Source: JAABVD01 sp965204545
GTDB taxonomy: Bacteria; Verrucomicrobiota; Verrucomicrobiia; Opitutales; UBA2995
Direction of reading: 5' to 3'
Assembly: GCA_965204545.1 (NCBI GenBank)
Contig: CBDBFA010000001.1
Span: 62,001-126,000, forward strand
DNA: 64,000 nt
The translations under genes were made by a program, and so were the position numbers. The number at the start of each line of letters is the position of its first letter. The first letter of the stretch is position 1. Positions 54,260-63,152 of the stretch are shown here, piece after piece. The notes under the pieces were generated by a model. The model was not told the DNA's origin. It worked only from the letters and a program-made list of their open reading frames with translations, and did not search any database.

Positions 54260-54820
54260 ATGAAGACAATACTATCAGCCTTTTGCTTGCTTGCCGTTTC
54301 ACTATTTTGGATCGGTTGCGCCAGCACTAACCCCCCAACCCCTGAAATGACCCTGATGAGCGACAGCGACGAAGGCGCTGCCGAAGCTGGCTTCGATACT
54401 GCCGAAGGGGCAGATCTTCCAGGTGATTTTGAAGCCGAGGGCGTTCTCCCCGCCCGCGATGAGGCCTTAACTGCCGAGGGCGAAGACATGCCAGCTTATT
54501 CCTCGGTATATTTTGACTTCGATCGCTCCTACGTCCGGGAATCGGAGCGGCCCACAGTGGAGGAAACAGCCACGTATTTGCTGGGGAATCCGGGTCAAAA
54601 GGTGTTGATCGAGGGTCACTGCGATTGGAGAGGCACCACCGAGTACAATCTCGCCCTTGGTGACCGCCGCTCCAACTCTGTAAAGGATTACCTCGTTGAA
54701 TTGGGAGTTCCTGCAATGAGCGTTGAAATCCTGTCCAAAGGAGACCTCGAGGCTGACGAAAACGCCGATGAAATGGGTCGGCAAAACGACCGCCGGGCCG
54801 ATATTATTTTACTACCCTGA
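54260..54820 (+). CDS. pal: OmpA/Pal-family peptidoglycan-associated lipoprotein
   Basis: 186 residues. The lipoprotein signal ends in WIGC with the lipidated C20. Residues 25-75 are a strongly acidic, low-complexity linker (SDSDEGAAEAGFDTAEGAD). The OmpA-like domain (about 80-186) has VYFDFDRSYVR, IEGHCDWRGTTEYNLALGDRR and ADENADEMGRQNDRRADI, which bind peptidoglycan. It anchors the outer membrane to the cell wall. The Tol genes that usually accompany pal are absent here. Confidence 0.9.
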   Translation: MKTILSAFCLLAVSLFWIGCASTNPPTPEMTLMSDSDEGAAEAGFDTAEGADLPGDFEAEGVLPARDEALTAEGEDMPAYSSVYFDFDRSYVRESERPTVEETATYLLGNPGQKVLIEGHCDWRGTTEYNLALGDRRSNSVKDYLVELGVPAMSVEILSKGDLEADENADEMGRQNDRRADIILLP

Positions 54821-55062
54821 CCCGGGGCTTTGGAGTTTAACGCCGTTGGCGTAATAGCCAGATGGGCGCCAAGGACGCCTAGGTTTTGTGTCTTTTGTGC
54901 ATTTTGTGGTTACCTATAATTTCTCATTGGCGCCATTGGTATTGTAATGCGGGTTGGAAAACCCGCCCTCCGTTATATCCTGTTCGCAACGCGATCCTGT
55001 CCTTCCATATTTTTTCGATCACGATCAAGATCACGATATATCTCTCTTCCACTCTCCACTCT
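54821..55062. repeat. Repeat-bearing spacer between the Pal-like and dipeptidase genes
   Basis: Contains a partial, inverted copy of the 57448 block near 54826-54855 (ctttggagtttaacgccgtt), a ttttgtgtcttttgtgc run near 54886, GCGGGTTGGAAAACCCGC near 54949-54966 and a GATCNN run at 55015-55039. No gene seen. Confidence 0.6.
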
Positions 55063-56475
55063 TCACTCTCCACTCTTTCCTCTTTCCTCTGGCGCGAAGC
55101 GCCTCCCCTCCGGCAAGGACCTGAGGATACCCTTCAGCAGCTTCTTTCCTTTCTCCATCATGCCGAGGTGGAAGCTTTCATTGGGGGCATGGGCGTTGTC
55201 ATCTGGCAGATACAAGCCTATGAGCAAGGTGTCCATGTCCAGAACCTCCTTTATATCAGCAATTATCGGGATGCTCCCTCCTTCCCGCAGAAACAAGGGG
55301 GTTCTTCCAAAGAGGGATTGAGACAGGGTTTCGGTAGTTTCAAATGCTCGGGCTAAAAATTTATTCTGGTTTTTGGGCGCATGGGGTTTGCCGGGGGGAA
55401 CCACCCTGTAAGGGTTGCCATTGTGCTGCTTCAGGATTTCCAGTTCCACTTGGGGAGGACATCGATCCCGAATGGTTTGCACAACCTGTTGCTGAATCCG
55501 TCCGGCATCCTGGTTGGCCACCAACCGGCAACTGATCTTTACGAACGCTTCCCTCGGAATTACCGTTTTGGAACCTTCTCCCTGGTAACCGCCTCCCATT
55601 CCATTAAATTCCAACGTGGGCGCCAGCCGGATGGCCTCAAAGGCGTCAAATCCGGGAGTGGTATGAAAGTCGTTGACCCCGAGCAGCTTCCCCAAATCTT
55701 CCAAGCTTCGATCGATGCGCGAAATTTCCCGTCGTTCCCAATCCTCCGGTTCAATCACGTCGTCGTAAAACCCGGCTACGTTTACCGTGCCATCCGGATG
55801 GTGCAAGGAGGAGCAAATCTCAGCAAGGGCCTGAAGGGGATTGAGGATGGGGCCCCCGAAAACTCCTGAGTGCAAATCCCTCCCAGGGCCTTTGAGGCGG
55901 ACCTCCAGGCAGGTTATCCCTCTCAACCCGGTGGTTACGGTCAACTGGTCTTTGCGTTGGCTTCCCGTATCGCAGGCCAGGACAAAATCGCCTCGAATCC
56001 TGTCGGCGTATTTTGTCAGGACCGGTCTAAAACTCGGACTCCCGATTTCTTCCTCTCCTTCCAGTAGAACAACCAGGTTGAGGTCAAGGTCCGGTTCTTC
56101 TTCCAGTAAATCGGAAAGCACGGCCAGATAGACCGCGACGGGTCCTTTGTTATCGGCCGCTCCCCTGCCGAACACGCGGTTCCCCCTCACCTCGGCTACA
56201 AATGGTTCGGAATCCCAGAGATCCAACGGGTCGGGTGGCTGCACATCGTAGTGCCCGTAGATGACGACTGTTGGGGCATGGGGATTTACCCGTCTTTCAG
56301 CCAATAGCAGGGGATGAACCGGTGTCTCGATGACTTCCACGGCGAATCCGATGGATTGCAGTTTGTCCTCCAAGTAATCCCTAGCCCCTGCCAGACCCCG
56401 CTTGAATTGCGAATCGGCCGAAACACTGGGAAAAGCTACCAGTTCCTTTAAAATTGAAAGGGTATCAAAGCTCAT
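55063..56475 (-). CDS. M20-family dipeptidase
   Basis: 470 residues. Zinc ligands and catalytic residues are in VVIYGHYDVQPPDP (histidine and aspartate), GRGAADNKGP (bridging aspartate) and LLEGEEEIGSPSF (catalytic and ligand glutamates), with a dimerisation domain between. It belongs to the CNDP/DapE-like peptidase group and would hydrolyse dipeptides or acylated amino acids in the cytoplasm. The gene starts in an ATGA overlap with the M48 gene upstream. The last ~15 residues (EGRRFAPEERGKSGE) are encoded by a repeat block also found at 47051. Confidence 0.9.
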   Translation of the reverse strand: MSFDTLSILKELVAFPSVSADSQFKRGLAGARDYLEDKLQSIGFAVEVIETPVHPLLLAERRVNPHAPTVVIYGHYDVQPPDPLDLWDSEPFVAEVRGNRVFGRGAADNKGPVAVYLAVLSDLLEEEPDLDLNLVVLLEGEEEIGSPSFRPVLTKYADRIRGDFVLACDTGSQRKDQLTVTTGLRGITCLEVRLKGPGRDLHSGVFGGPILNPLQALAEICSSLHHPDGTVNVAGFYDDVIEPEDWERREISRIDRSLEDLGKLLGVNDFHTTPGFDAFEAIRLAPTLEFNGMGGGYQGEGSKTVIPREAFVKISCRLVANQDAGRIQQQVVQTIRDRCPPQVELEILKQHNGNPYRVVPPGKPHAPKNQNKFLARAFETTETLSQSLFGRTPLFLREGGSIPIIADIKEVLDMDTLLIGLYLPDDNAHAPNESFHLGMMEKGKKLLKGILRSLPEGRRFAPEERGKSGE

Positions 56476-57269
56476 TCGTAGCGGATACGGTTTTGTTCAT
56501 ATATTTCCATGGCTCGGGGCAAAAGCGCCTCCAAACTGTCGATGCGCTCGAGATCGGATGGGTGGGTGGAAAAAAACGCACTTACTTCTTCTCGATCCTT
56601 AATTAGGTTCATTTTCATCCAAAATTCCAATGCAGCCTTTGGGTCGTAGCCGGCTTTGGCGGCATAAATCAACCCAATGCGATCGGCTTCCAATTCGTGA
56701 CTTCTGGAAAACGGGAGCATTATGCCATAGGTAGCTCCGAGGCCATAGGCGGCGAGATAAGTATCCCGGTCACGGTCCCCTGCCAGGGCCCCCTCCAGTA
56801 TATTGCCTGCCATTGTAGCCAGGACGCGTTGGGACATGCGTTCGGAAACATGTCGGGCCGTGACGTGGGCGATTTCATGGGCGACGACGGTAGCCAGTTC
56901 GTCCTCGGTTTGAGCAACCTCCATGATACCGCTGTAAACGCCTACCTTACCGCCGGGCAAGGCAAAGGCATTGACCAGATCCGGTTCGTCAAAAAGTACA
57001 AATTCCCACTCCGCCTCCGGCAAATCGCCTCCGACCACCTGCGAAATCCGCCAACCGACCCGTTGCAACCGTCCCACCATGACCGGGTCGCTGGAGATGG
57101 GCGATTGTCGTTTGATTTTATTGAACTCGCTGATCCCCAAAGATACCTCGTGATCCGTGCCAATGAAATTGATCGCGGTCCGTCCGGTCTCCGGCACGGT
57201 ATAACAACCAGCCAGACTGGCCAGCCAACCCCAAAGAAACCAGATTCGCCATTCAGGAATTATCTTCAT
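56472..57269 (-). CDS. M48-family metalloprotease lipoprotein
   Basis: 265 residues from the ATG at 57269. A lipoprotein signal ends at LAGC (C22). The zinc site is HEIAH (131-135) with the third ligand in HELEAD, in the M48 (HtpX/Oma1/BepA-like) family. ALPGGKVGVYSGIMEVAQTEDELATVVAHEIAHVTARH is typical. It likely works in envelope protein quality control at the outer membrane. It is coupled to the dipeptidase gene by a 4-base overlap. Confidence 0.9.
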   Translation of the reverse strand: MKIIPEWRIWFLWGWLASLAGCYTVPETGRTAINFIGTDHEVSLGISEFNKIKRQSPISSDPVMVGRLQRVGWRISQVVGGDLPEAEWEFVLFDEPDLVNAFALPGGKVGVYSGIMEVAQTEDELATVVAHEIAHVTARHVSERMSQRVLATMAGNILEGALAGDRDRDTYLAAYGLGATYGIMLPFSRSHELEADRIGLIYAAKAGYDPKAALEFWMKMNLIKDREEVSAFFSTHPSDLERIDSLEALLPRAMEIYEQNRIRYE

Positions 57270-57627
57270 CACCTGAGGAAAAGAGAGACTCTCGCAAAGC
57301 ACGCAAAGGAGCGCAAAGATTTAACCGCAGAGGGAATTAAAGTAAGAAGTAAGAAGGAAGAAGGAAAAATCATCGTGATCAAAAACTAACATGGATGAAC
57401 AGGATGCACAGGATTTAACGGAGGGCGGGTTTTCCAACCCGCCTGATTTACGCCAACGGCGTTAAACTCCAAAGCCCAGTGTCGCACAGCGCACACTGGG
57501 TTACCGATCACCCACACCATCGAACCCCAACGGGGTTCCACAATGGGCGCCCTTGGGCGCCTTTCTACTTCTTCCTTCTTACTTTCCACTTTCCACTTTC
57601 CCCTTTCCTCTTGGCGCAAAGCGCCAC
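57270..57627. repeat. Repeat-filled spacer between purH and the M48 gene
   Basis: Bases 57289-57323 carry a CGCAAAG run, 57388-57415 an aacatggatgaacaggatgc run, 57424-57443 GGCGGGTTTTCCAACCCGCC and 57448-57564 a block duplicated at 61617-61731. A tcttggcgcaaagcgccacc palindrome reaches the purH stop. No gene seen. Confidence 0.7.
57448..57564. repeat. 115-bp repeat block, copy 1
   Basis: Contains cgccaacggcgttaaactcc, agcgcacactgggttaccga, aaccccaacggggttcca and gggcgcccttgggcgcc in order. Copy 2 at 61617-61731 has the same order with scattered changes. A minus-strand reading frame is open through both copies (VEPRWGS, VIGNP, RHWALEFNA are shared). Confidence 0.75.
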
Positions 57628-59181
57628 CTAATGCCGAAAATGGCGGACCCCGGTGAATACCATGGCCATTCCCTGTTGGTTGGCAGCCGCGATGACCTCC
57701 GGGTCGCGCACCGACCCTCCGGGCTGTATAGCCGCTGAGGCGCCGGCCTCGGCCGCAGCCAGCAATCCATCCGCGAACGGGAAAAAGGCGTCCGATGCCA
57801 CAATTGATCCCTGGAGGTCCAGCCCCGCCTGGCCCGCTTTCCAGACTGCGATTTGAGAGCTATCAACCCGGGACATCTGCCCGGCACCGATTCCCAGGGT
57901 GCGCTTGTTGCCGGCATAGACGATGGCATTGGACTTCACATGTTTGACCACACGCCATCCGAAAATCAAAGCATCCCACTCGGCCTCGGTCGGAGCTCGT
58001 TCTGTAACTACCTTATAACGGTCCGCCTCGATTTGTTCCCGGTCCACATCTTGGACCAATGCGCCACCCACTACGGATTTGATTTCTCCAAGGGCCTCTA
58101 CCCCTACCCCGCTTTTCGCCATCATCAGACGCAGGTTTTTGCGTTTGCCGAACAAAGCCCGCGCTTCCTGGGAAAACCGGGGCGCGATCACAACCTCGCA
58201 AAAGATCTTCTTGATGGCTTGAGCCAAGTCGGCCTCGACAGTGCGGTTGACCACGATAATTCCTCCAAAAGGCGCTTGTTTGTCTGTTTCGAAAGCGCGC
58301 CTCCAGGCTTCGAGGAGCGTATCGGCGCTCGCCATACCACAAGGATTGGTGTGTTTGAGTATACCTACTGTGGGTTCCACAAACTCCCCTATCAGTGTGG
58401 TGGCAGCGCTGATATCGAGAAGGTTGTTATAGCTGAGTTCCTTGCCCTGGAGTTGTTCGTAATGGTCAAAGAAACTCCCGTAGAGTGCGGCTTGTTGATG
58501 CGGATTTTCCCCATAGCGCAGGTTGGTTGCCTTGGGGAGGTCGACACTCCAATTGGCCGGGAAACCCCTTATGGCCTCCAGGTCCGGTTCCTCTTGCCTG
58601 GCGGCCAGGTATTTTGAAATGGCCCTATCGTATTGGGATGTGCGCCGGTAAGCCTTGAGGGCCAGCTTCTTGCGCAGTTGCCCCAGTCTTCCCGCATCCC
58701 CCATAGCGAGGGAATTCAAGACATCCCCATAATCGGCCGGATCGCAAACCACCGTTACACTGGCATGGTTTTTAGCCGCGCTTCGCAACAGGCAAGGTCC
58801 GCCGATGTCGATGTTTTCTATGGCCGCTTCGAGGGTGCAGGCCGGGTCCGAGGTCACGGCTTCAAAAGGATACAGATTTACCGCCACCAGATCGATCATT
58901 CCAATACCATTCTCTTCCGCCTGGGCCAAATGGTCAGGTTCATCCCTCCGGCATAGAAGACCGCCGTGAACTTTCGGGTGGAGGGTTTTTACCCGCCCTT
59001 CCATCATTTCCGGGTATCCCGTGTAGTCGCTCACTTCGGTCACCGGGATTCCGGCTTCTCTCAAAATGCGGGCGCTCCCGCCTGTGGACAGGATTTCAAA
59101 GCCATGGTTCTCGGTGAGAGCCTGGGTAAATTCAACCAGTCCGGTTTTATCGTATACGGATAAGAGCGCTAATCTACTCAT
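57628..59181 (-). CDS. purH: Bifunctional purine biosynthesis protein PurH
   Basis: 517 residues from the ATG at 59181. The N-terminal MGS-like IMP cyclohydrolase domain has LLSVYDKTGLVEF, GGTARILREAG-type sequence (here GGSARILREAG) and GRVKTLHPKVHGGLLCRRD. The AICAR formyltransferase domain has LRYGENPHQQAALY, LKHTNPCG and the late GAGQMSRVDS, FFPFADGL and IQPGGSVRD. It makes the last two steps of IMP synthesis. Upstream of it lies the small membrane protein gene with a 28-base gap. Confidence 0.96.
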   Translation of the reverse strand: MSRLALLSVYDKTGLVEFTQALTENHGFEILSTGGSARILREAGIPVTEVSDYTGYPEMMEGRVKTLHPKVHGGLLCRRDEPDHLAQAEENGIGMIDLVAVNLYPFEAVTSDPACTLEAAIENIDIGGPCLLRSAAKNHASVTVVCDPADYGDVLNSLAMGDAGRLGQLRKKLALKAYRRTSQYDRAISKYLAARQEEPDLEAIRGFPANWSVDLPKATNLRYGENPHQQAALYGSFFDHYEQLQGKELSYNNLLDISAATTLIGEFVEPTVGILKHTNPCGMASADTLLEAWRRAFETDKQAPFGGIIVVNRTVEADLAQAIKKIFCEVVIAPRFSQEARALFGKRKNLRLMMAKSGVGVEALGEIKSVVGGALVQDVDREQIEADRYKVVTERAPTEAEWDALIFGWRVVKHVKSNAIVYAGNKRTLGIGAGQMSRVDSSQIAVWKAGQAGLDLQGSIVASDAFFPFADGLLAAAEAGASAAIQPGGSVRDPEVIAAANQQGMAMVFTGVRHFRH

Positions 59182-59209
59182 TGCCCATGCGCGTGATGGA
59201 GATCGTCGT

Positions 59210-59731
59210 TTATTTTCCTGCGACAAATTTGGCCAATACGAGCCCTGCCAAGGACCAGGCGATCACGGAATCGAGAAGGATTACCAGGATATAGGAACCG
59301 GAAAATTCGAACCAATTCCAATAGGGAAAGTGACTGATAAATGCGACGGTCAGGCCTACCAGGGCGACGAAACCAACGCGCTCCCAGTAATGGAGATTTA
59401 CGGTCCTCCGCAAGAGCATGAGAGCCAGAAAAGCAGCCGCCATCTGGCCGATAAATCCGATACCCATTTTCTTGCCCATGTTCATGTCGTAACCATCCGG
59501 GACGACGTTTACAAATGCGGCTGGCACCCCAGGCTTGTAGTCTTCTTCAGCGAAGGGAAGGTAGTAAATCCCAGCCTCAGGGGCATTCTCCTTTAGGGCC
59601 TGGATGACAGACGATTCATCGGTAAATTGGTGAGCCACGCTCATGTGCCACGGCAAAACCGCCCATGAGAAGTAACCCCAAACGAATAAGACGGCGGCGG
59701 ACAGCAGGATAGCGAGTAGGTTATCTTTCAT
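59210..59731 (-). CDS. Hypothetical multi-pass membrane protein
   Basis: 173 residues with a strong Shine-Dalgarno (AAGGAG six bases before the ATG). A signal-anchor helix at about 5-27 is followed by a periplasmic part rich in aromatic and acidic residues (30-88) and then three membrane helices (about 92-112, 118-137, 147-170). I do not recognise a named family. The order suggests co-transcription with purH, 28 bases downstream, but a shared function is not implied. Confidence 0.65.
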   Translation of the reverse strand: MKDNLLAILLSAAVLFVWGYFSWAVLPWHMSVAHQFTDESSVIQALKENAPEAGIYYLPFAEEDYKPGVPAAFVNVVPDGYDMNMGKKMGIGFIGQMAAAFLALMLLRRTVNLHYWERVGFVALVGLTVAFISHFPYWNWFEFSGSYILVILLDSVIAWSLAGLVLAKFVAGK

Positions 59732-60185
59732 AGGAACTCCTTCATTACTGATTAGCTTTACCTCAGAGATTATTTCATCCAGGAAAAAATGGCCACAAGA
59801 GGCACAAAATACTCATAACTCTTATTGTGTCTCTTGCCGCTTAACCCGCAAATCTCACAAAATTCGTGGCGAGCGAACGGAGGTCGAGTGCTGGCGGGGG
59901 TTTCGTGCAGATTCGGGGGTGAAGCCGGGTCGACACCCTGCAAAGTCCCGAATCCAGGGAAATCCCCGCCAGCGCCGACATACCGGAGCGCAGTAGAAAG
60001 TTTGTGAGATTTGCGGGCTAACACCCTGTTTCGGTAAAGTGGGACCTGTCCTGCCCTTGCCTTGACCCCTTCCTCCGCATTGCGGTGCATGCGTCGCAAC
60101 ATCCGTGCTTATCCGTGAAATCCGTGGTCTATTACTTGCCCCTGTGTTCTCTGCCCCCTCAGTGGTTTCTTCTCTTCGCGTCTCC
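59732..60185. repeat. Spacer with a structured element and repeats
   Basis: Holds the structured element copy C (59841-60021), then, at 60097-60125, a ccgtgcttatccgtgaaatc run and at 60140-60170 a ctgtgttctctg run. No gene or clear promoter for the small membrane protein gene, apart from its Shine-Dalgarno, was found. Confidence 0.6.
59841..60021. repeat. Structured dispersed element, copy C
   Basis: 181 bases bounded by a 21-base inverted repeat with one mismatch (59841-59861 against 60001-60021). Inside are a 12-bp stem (59888-59899 against 59964-59975, one wobble), a hairpin gggtg/caccc (59917-59921 and 59934-59938) and the core acataccggagcgcagtag at 59978-59996. The segments gcgagcga, ggaggtcgag and the core also occur in copy A; the core occurs in copy B. 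Confidence 0.75.
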
Positions 60186-61418
60186 TCAAGCTGGAGTCAG
60201 GCAGATGAGCACGCCGTGCTCATTGCGAACAAAGATCCTTCCGTCAGCATAGGTGGGATGGGTCCAACAGATGGCCTCGAGCAATTTCTTTCGGGAAAGC
60301 TCTCTATACCGCTCTTTGCTGGCAGAGGCCGTTACCAATTCCCCGTTCTCTGTCAAAATAACCAGGGTGTCCCCCACCGCAATGAGGGTGGCATATCCGT
60401 AGGTTGGCACGACCCAGTTCTCTTTGTTGTCCCCGAGATTTCGGGAGTACAAACTGGTTTTCTTGTTTTTGTAACTTCCATTCACTCCATACAAGGCCTT
60501 GCCGATCAAAACCGATCCGGATAATGCGTTCTGGAGCTTTCGATCCTCCCAGGTTGGGGTAAGGGTTTCTCCGTCAAAGGCCAACATGGCCGAGTTGGAG
60601 TTGGTGTAGAAAAGGATCATTTCCCCGTTGGCGAATACGGCGGGAGTGCTAGCGTTCATGTCGTATTTCACCCTTTGGCCGTGGCGGGCAATTTCGACGC
60701 CGTCCGAAGCATCGAGAATGGATAATCCTTCCGCATCCATGGTCGCAATATAGTCTTTCCCGCTTCTGGTGAATACAACCGGGGTGCCATAGCCGGCCTT
60801 TCGATCCTTATTGGATATCCAGCTCGGTTTGCCGGATTCCTTATCCAAAGCCACCGTCCTGCCCGCGCTGATGAGAAGGTCGCCCTTATATTCCACTGGA
60901 GAACTTCCAAATCCCCACTGGGGTACTTCCATCCGGAGCAATTCTATGAGCTTCACGCTCCAAATCTCACTGCCATTTTCAGTGTCCAGGCAGAAGACTT
61001 GGCCGTCCTTGCTTATGGCAAAGGCTTTGCCTCCCCCGACCGTGACGGATGCATTGGGTCCGCCCACGTGCATTCTTGGAAGAAGGTCTCCTTCATAGGA
61101 AAAAGCCCAGATTTTTTCACCCGTGGCGGCATCCAGACAATATATGGTCTCCTTGGAGCCGCCATCGTGACCCATGGTATAAGCTTTCCCATTGGCCGTG
61201 GTAATTGTGGAGTAGCCCAAGCCCACCTCTTTTTTCCAGGAGATTTTCCAATTCTTCAGGTCCGGATCGAAATTGTCCTCCGCCGCCACGACGTTGTCGC
61301 CGTTGGGTCCCAACCAATGCGGCCATTCGCCGCCAGTCAGGGGATGCATGAGAAAAGTGAGAGCGGCAAACGCCGCCAATAACCGACCATTAACAAAGGA
61401 GAAGATTCTGTTTTTCAT
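60186..61418 (-). CDS. PQQ-like beta-propeller secreted protein
   Basis: 410 residues. A signal peptide ends near LTGGEWP. Repeated blades carry the PQQ_2-type pattern: AYTMGHDGGSKETIYCLDAATGEKIW, AFAISKDGQVFCLDTENGSEIW, GRTVALDKESGKPSW. The start EWPHWLGPNGDN is the family opening seen in many PVC proteins. No quinoprotein catalytic residues are evident, so it is likely a binding or scaffold propeller. A second such gene lies at 61899. Confidence 0.82.
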   Translation of the reverse strand: MKNRIFSFVNGRLLAAFAALTFLMHPLTGGEWPHWLGPNGDNVVAAEDNFDPDLKNWKISWKKEVGLGYSTITTANGKAYTMGHDGGSKETIYCLDAATGEKIWAFSYEGDLLPRMHVGGPNASVTVGGGKAFAISKDGQVFCLDTENGSEIWSVKLIELLRMEVPQWGFGSSPVEYKGDLLISAGRTVALDKESGKPSWISNKDRKAGYGTPVVFTRSGKDYIATMDAEGLSILDASDGVEIARHGQRVKYDMNASTPAVFANGEMILFYTNSNSAMLAFDGETLTPTWEDRKLQNALSGSVLIGKALYGVNGSYKNKKTSLYSRNLGDNKENWVVPTYGYATLIAVGDTLVILTENGELVTASASKERYRELSRKKLLEAICWTHPTYADGRIFVRNEHGVLICLTPA

Positions 61419-61898
61419 GAAAAATATAGTTGAATTAAAAGGCGGGTTTCTTGAATGCCTAATAAATCAATCAGGGTCAAGGGTAAGGCGCCCACGGGCG
61501 CCAATTAGGAATTAGGAATGGGATCTCGCCAAGCTCGCAAAGGGCGCAAAGATTAAAGGAGGGGGGACATTTCTTTCCCCACCACGCCAATCAGCGCCTC
61601 CGGGCGCCCCTATCTTTTACGCCAAAGGCGTTAAACTCCAGAGCCCAGTGTCGCGCAGCGCACGCTGGGTTACCGATCACCCCTATGACCGAACCCCAAC
61701 GGGGTTCCACAAAAGGCGCCTTTGGGCGCTTCCCCCTCTCTTTGTGCCATCTCGCCTTAGCGAGATCCTATCACTTCTCCCATTCCATCGATCACGATCA
61801 AGATCACGATCATGATCACGATTAATTTCAGCACCTTTAACCTTCATCCTTCTTCCCTCTCTGTGCCCTCTGTGTTCTCTGTGGTTAATTTCCTTCCT
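61419..61898. repeat. Repeat-filled spacer between the two propeller genes
   Basis: 480 bases: ggcgcccacgggcgcc near 61486-61505, a tcgccaagctcgcaaag run at 61524-61558, copy 2 of the 115-bp block at 61617-61731, a ctcgccttagcgag palindrome near 61750, a long GATCNN run at 61787-61825 and a ctgtgttctctgtggt run near 61870-61886. No gene seen. Confidence 0.7.
61617..61731. repeat. 115-bp repeat block, copy 2
   Basis: Same order of sub-motifs as 57448-57564, including agcgcacgctgggttaccga and aaccccaacggggttcca. A minus-strand frame is open here as well, reading VEPRWGS, VIGNP and RHWALEFNA. Confidence 0.75.
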
Positions 61899-63152
61899 CT
61901 AAGAATCGATGCGGTAGAGATGGGTCTTGGTTCGGAGGATCAAAGTGTTTCCCTTCACTGCAGGCGAGGCCAACATGCCCACGTCCAATTTGTTTTCCCG
62001 AACAATTTTAAAGGTATCATCGGCATTGAACTGCCTGCTGTCACCGAACTCGTTGAAACTGTAGATGACCCCATCGGCCAGTATGAGGGAGGATGAATGA
62101 TTGCCCCCCACTTTCTCGCGCCAAATCATGGCTCCGCTCCCCGTATCCAAACACGTGGCCACCCCTCCGTCATCCACCATGTAGAGGCGATTGCCCCGAA
62201 GCACCGGTGAACTGCGCCGGGAAACGTTTTTTATATAAATCCATTCCACGTGGGTGTCGGTCACGTTCCCGTGCCCGTCTGGCCGAACGGCCATGAGGTC
62301 CGCCTTGGGATATCCGGTCGAGATATATACTTTCTCTCCGTCGAATACCGGCCGCGCCGCCGCGGAATGGCTCTCGAATTCCACAAACCATATTTCCTTC
62401 CCACTGTCCGGATCATAGGAAAAACAGGCTTTGGCTCCGGCACTGATCAATTGGTCCTTGCCGTCGACCGTGATGACGATCGGAGTACTGAAACCTTTGC
62501 GATGGTCACCACCCGCTTTTGGCATACCGTTCTCGAGGTCCCGGAAATTGGTGGAACGAGGCGTTTTCCAGACCGTTTCCCCGGTTGCCTTGTGGAGGGC
62601 GATCACGAATTGTTGGTCGATCCCATCCAAAGTCAGGATCAACAGGTCCCGATAAAGTAAGGGGGAAGATGCCGCCCCCCGGTAGTGTCGGCAATTGATG
62701 TCCCGGCGCGCCCAAACCACTTCCCCATTCTCCGGGTTGATACAGGCAGTACCGTAGGTGCCGTAATGCGCGTAGACGAACTCTCCATCCGTGACGGGAG
62801 AGGGAGTGGCGTAGGTATTGATGCCGAATCCCCCCATGGGTTCCACCTCCTCGTTGGTGAAGACCAGTTCATCTTGCAGAATCTTTCCCGAGGCAAAATC
62901 GACGGTGAGAAAATACATTTCTTTACCGTCCTCAGTCGCAGCGGTTAAGGCGAGCGTCTGGTCGAAGATAACCGGCGTAGAAATACCGTGATCGTGGAGG
63001 GCAATTTTCCAGGTGACGTTATCTGTCTCACTCCAGGTCCTGGGCAGATGGGCCTCCACCTGGCCGTTTTGTCCCGGACCGCGAAAGTCCGGCCAGTCTA
63101 CTTTGGCGGACAGGCCAATTCCCGTGAAAAGCAATGCAATAAAATATTTCAT
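61899..63152 (-). CDS. PQQ-like beta-propeller secreted protein (second copy)
   Basis: 417 residues from the ATG at 63152. A signal peptide ends near GLSAK. It starts VDWPDFRGPGQNG, then shows propeller blades: FVYAHYGTYGTACINPENGEVVWARRD, LLILTLDGIDQQFVIALHKATGETVW and GNRLYMVDDGGVATCLDTGSGAMIW. It is in the same broad family as the protein encoded at 60186 but is not a close duplicate. Role unknown; perhaps periplasmic binding. A sulfatase gene follows on the opposite strand. Confidence 0.82.
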   Translation of the reverse strand: MKYFIALLFTGIGLSAKVDWPDFRGPGQNGQVEAHLPRTWSETDNVTWKIALHDHGISTPVIFDQTLALTAATEDGKEMYFLTVDFASGKILQDELVFTNEEVEPMGGFGINTYATPSPVTDGEFVYAHYGTYGTACINPENGEVVWARRDINCRHYRGAASSPLLYRDLLILTLDGIDQQFVIALHKATGETVWKTPRSTNFRDLENGMPKAGGDHRKGFSTPIVITVDGKDQLISAGAKACFSYDPDSGKEIWFVEFESHSAAARPVFDGEKVYISTGYPKADLMAVRPDGHGNVTDTHVEWIYIKNVSRRSSPVLRGNRLYMVDDGGVATCLDTGSGAMIWREKVGGNHSSSLILADGVIYSFNEFGDSRQFNADDTFKIVRENKLDVGMLASPAVKGNTLILRTKTHLYRIDS

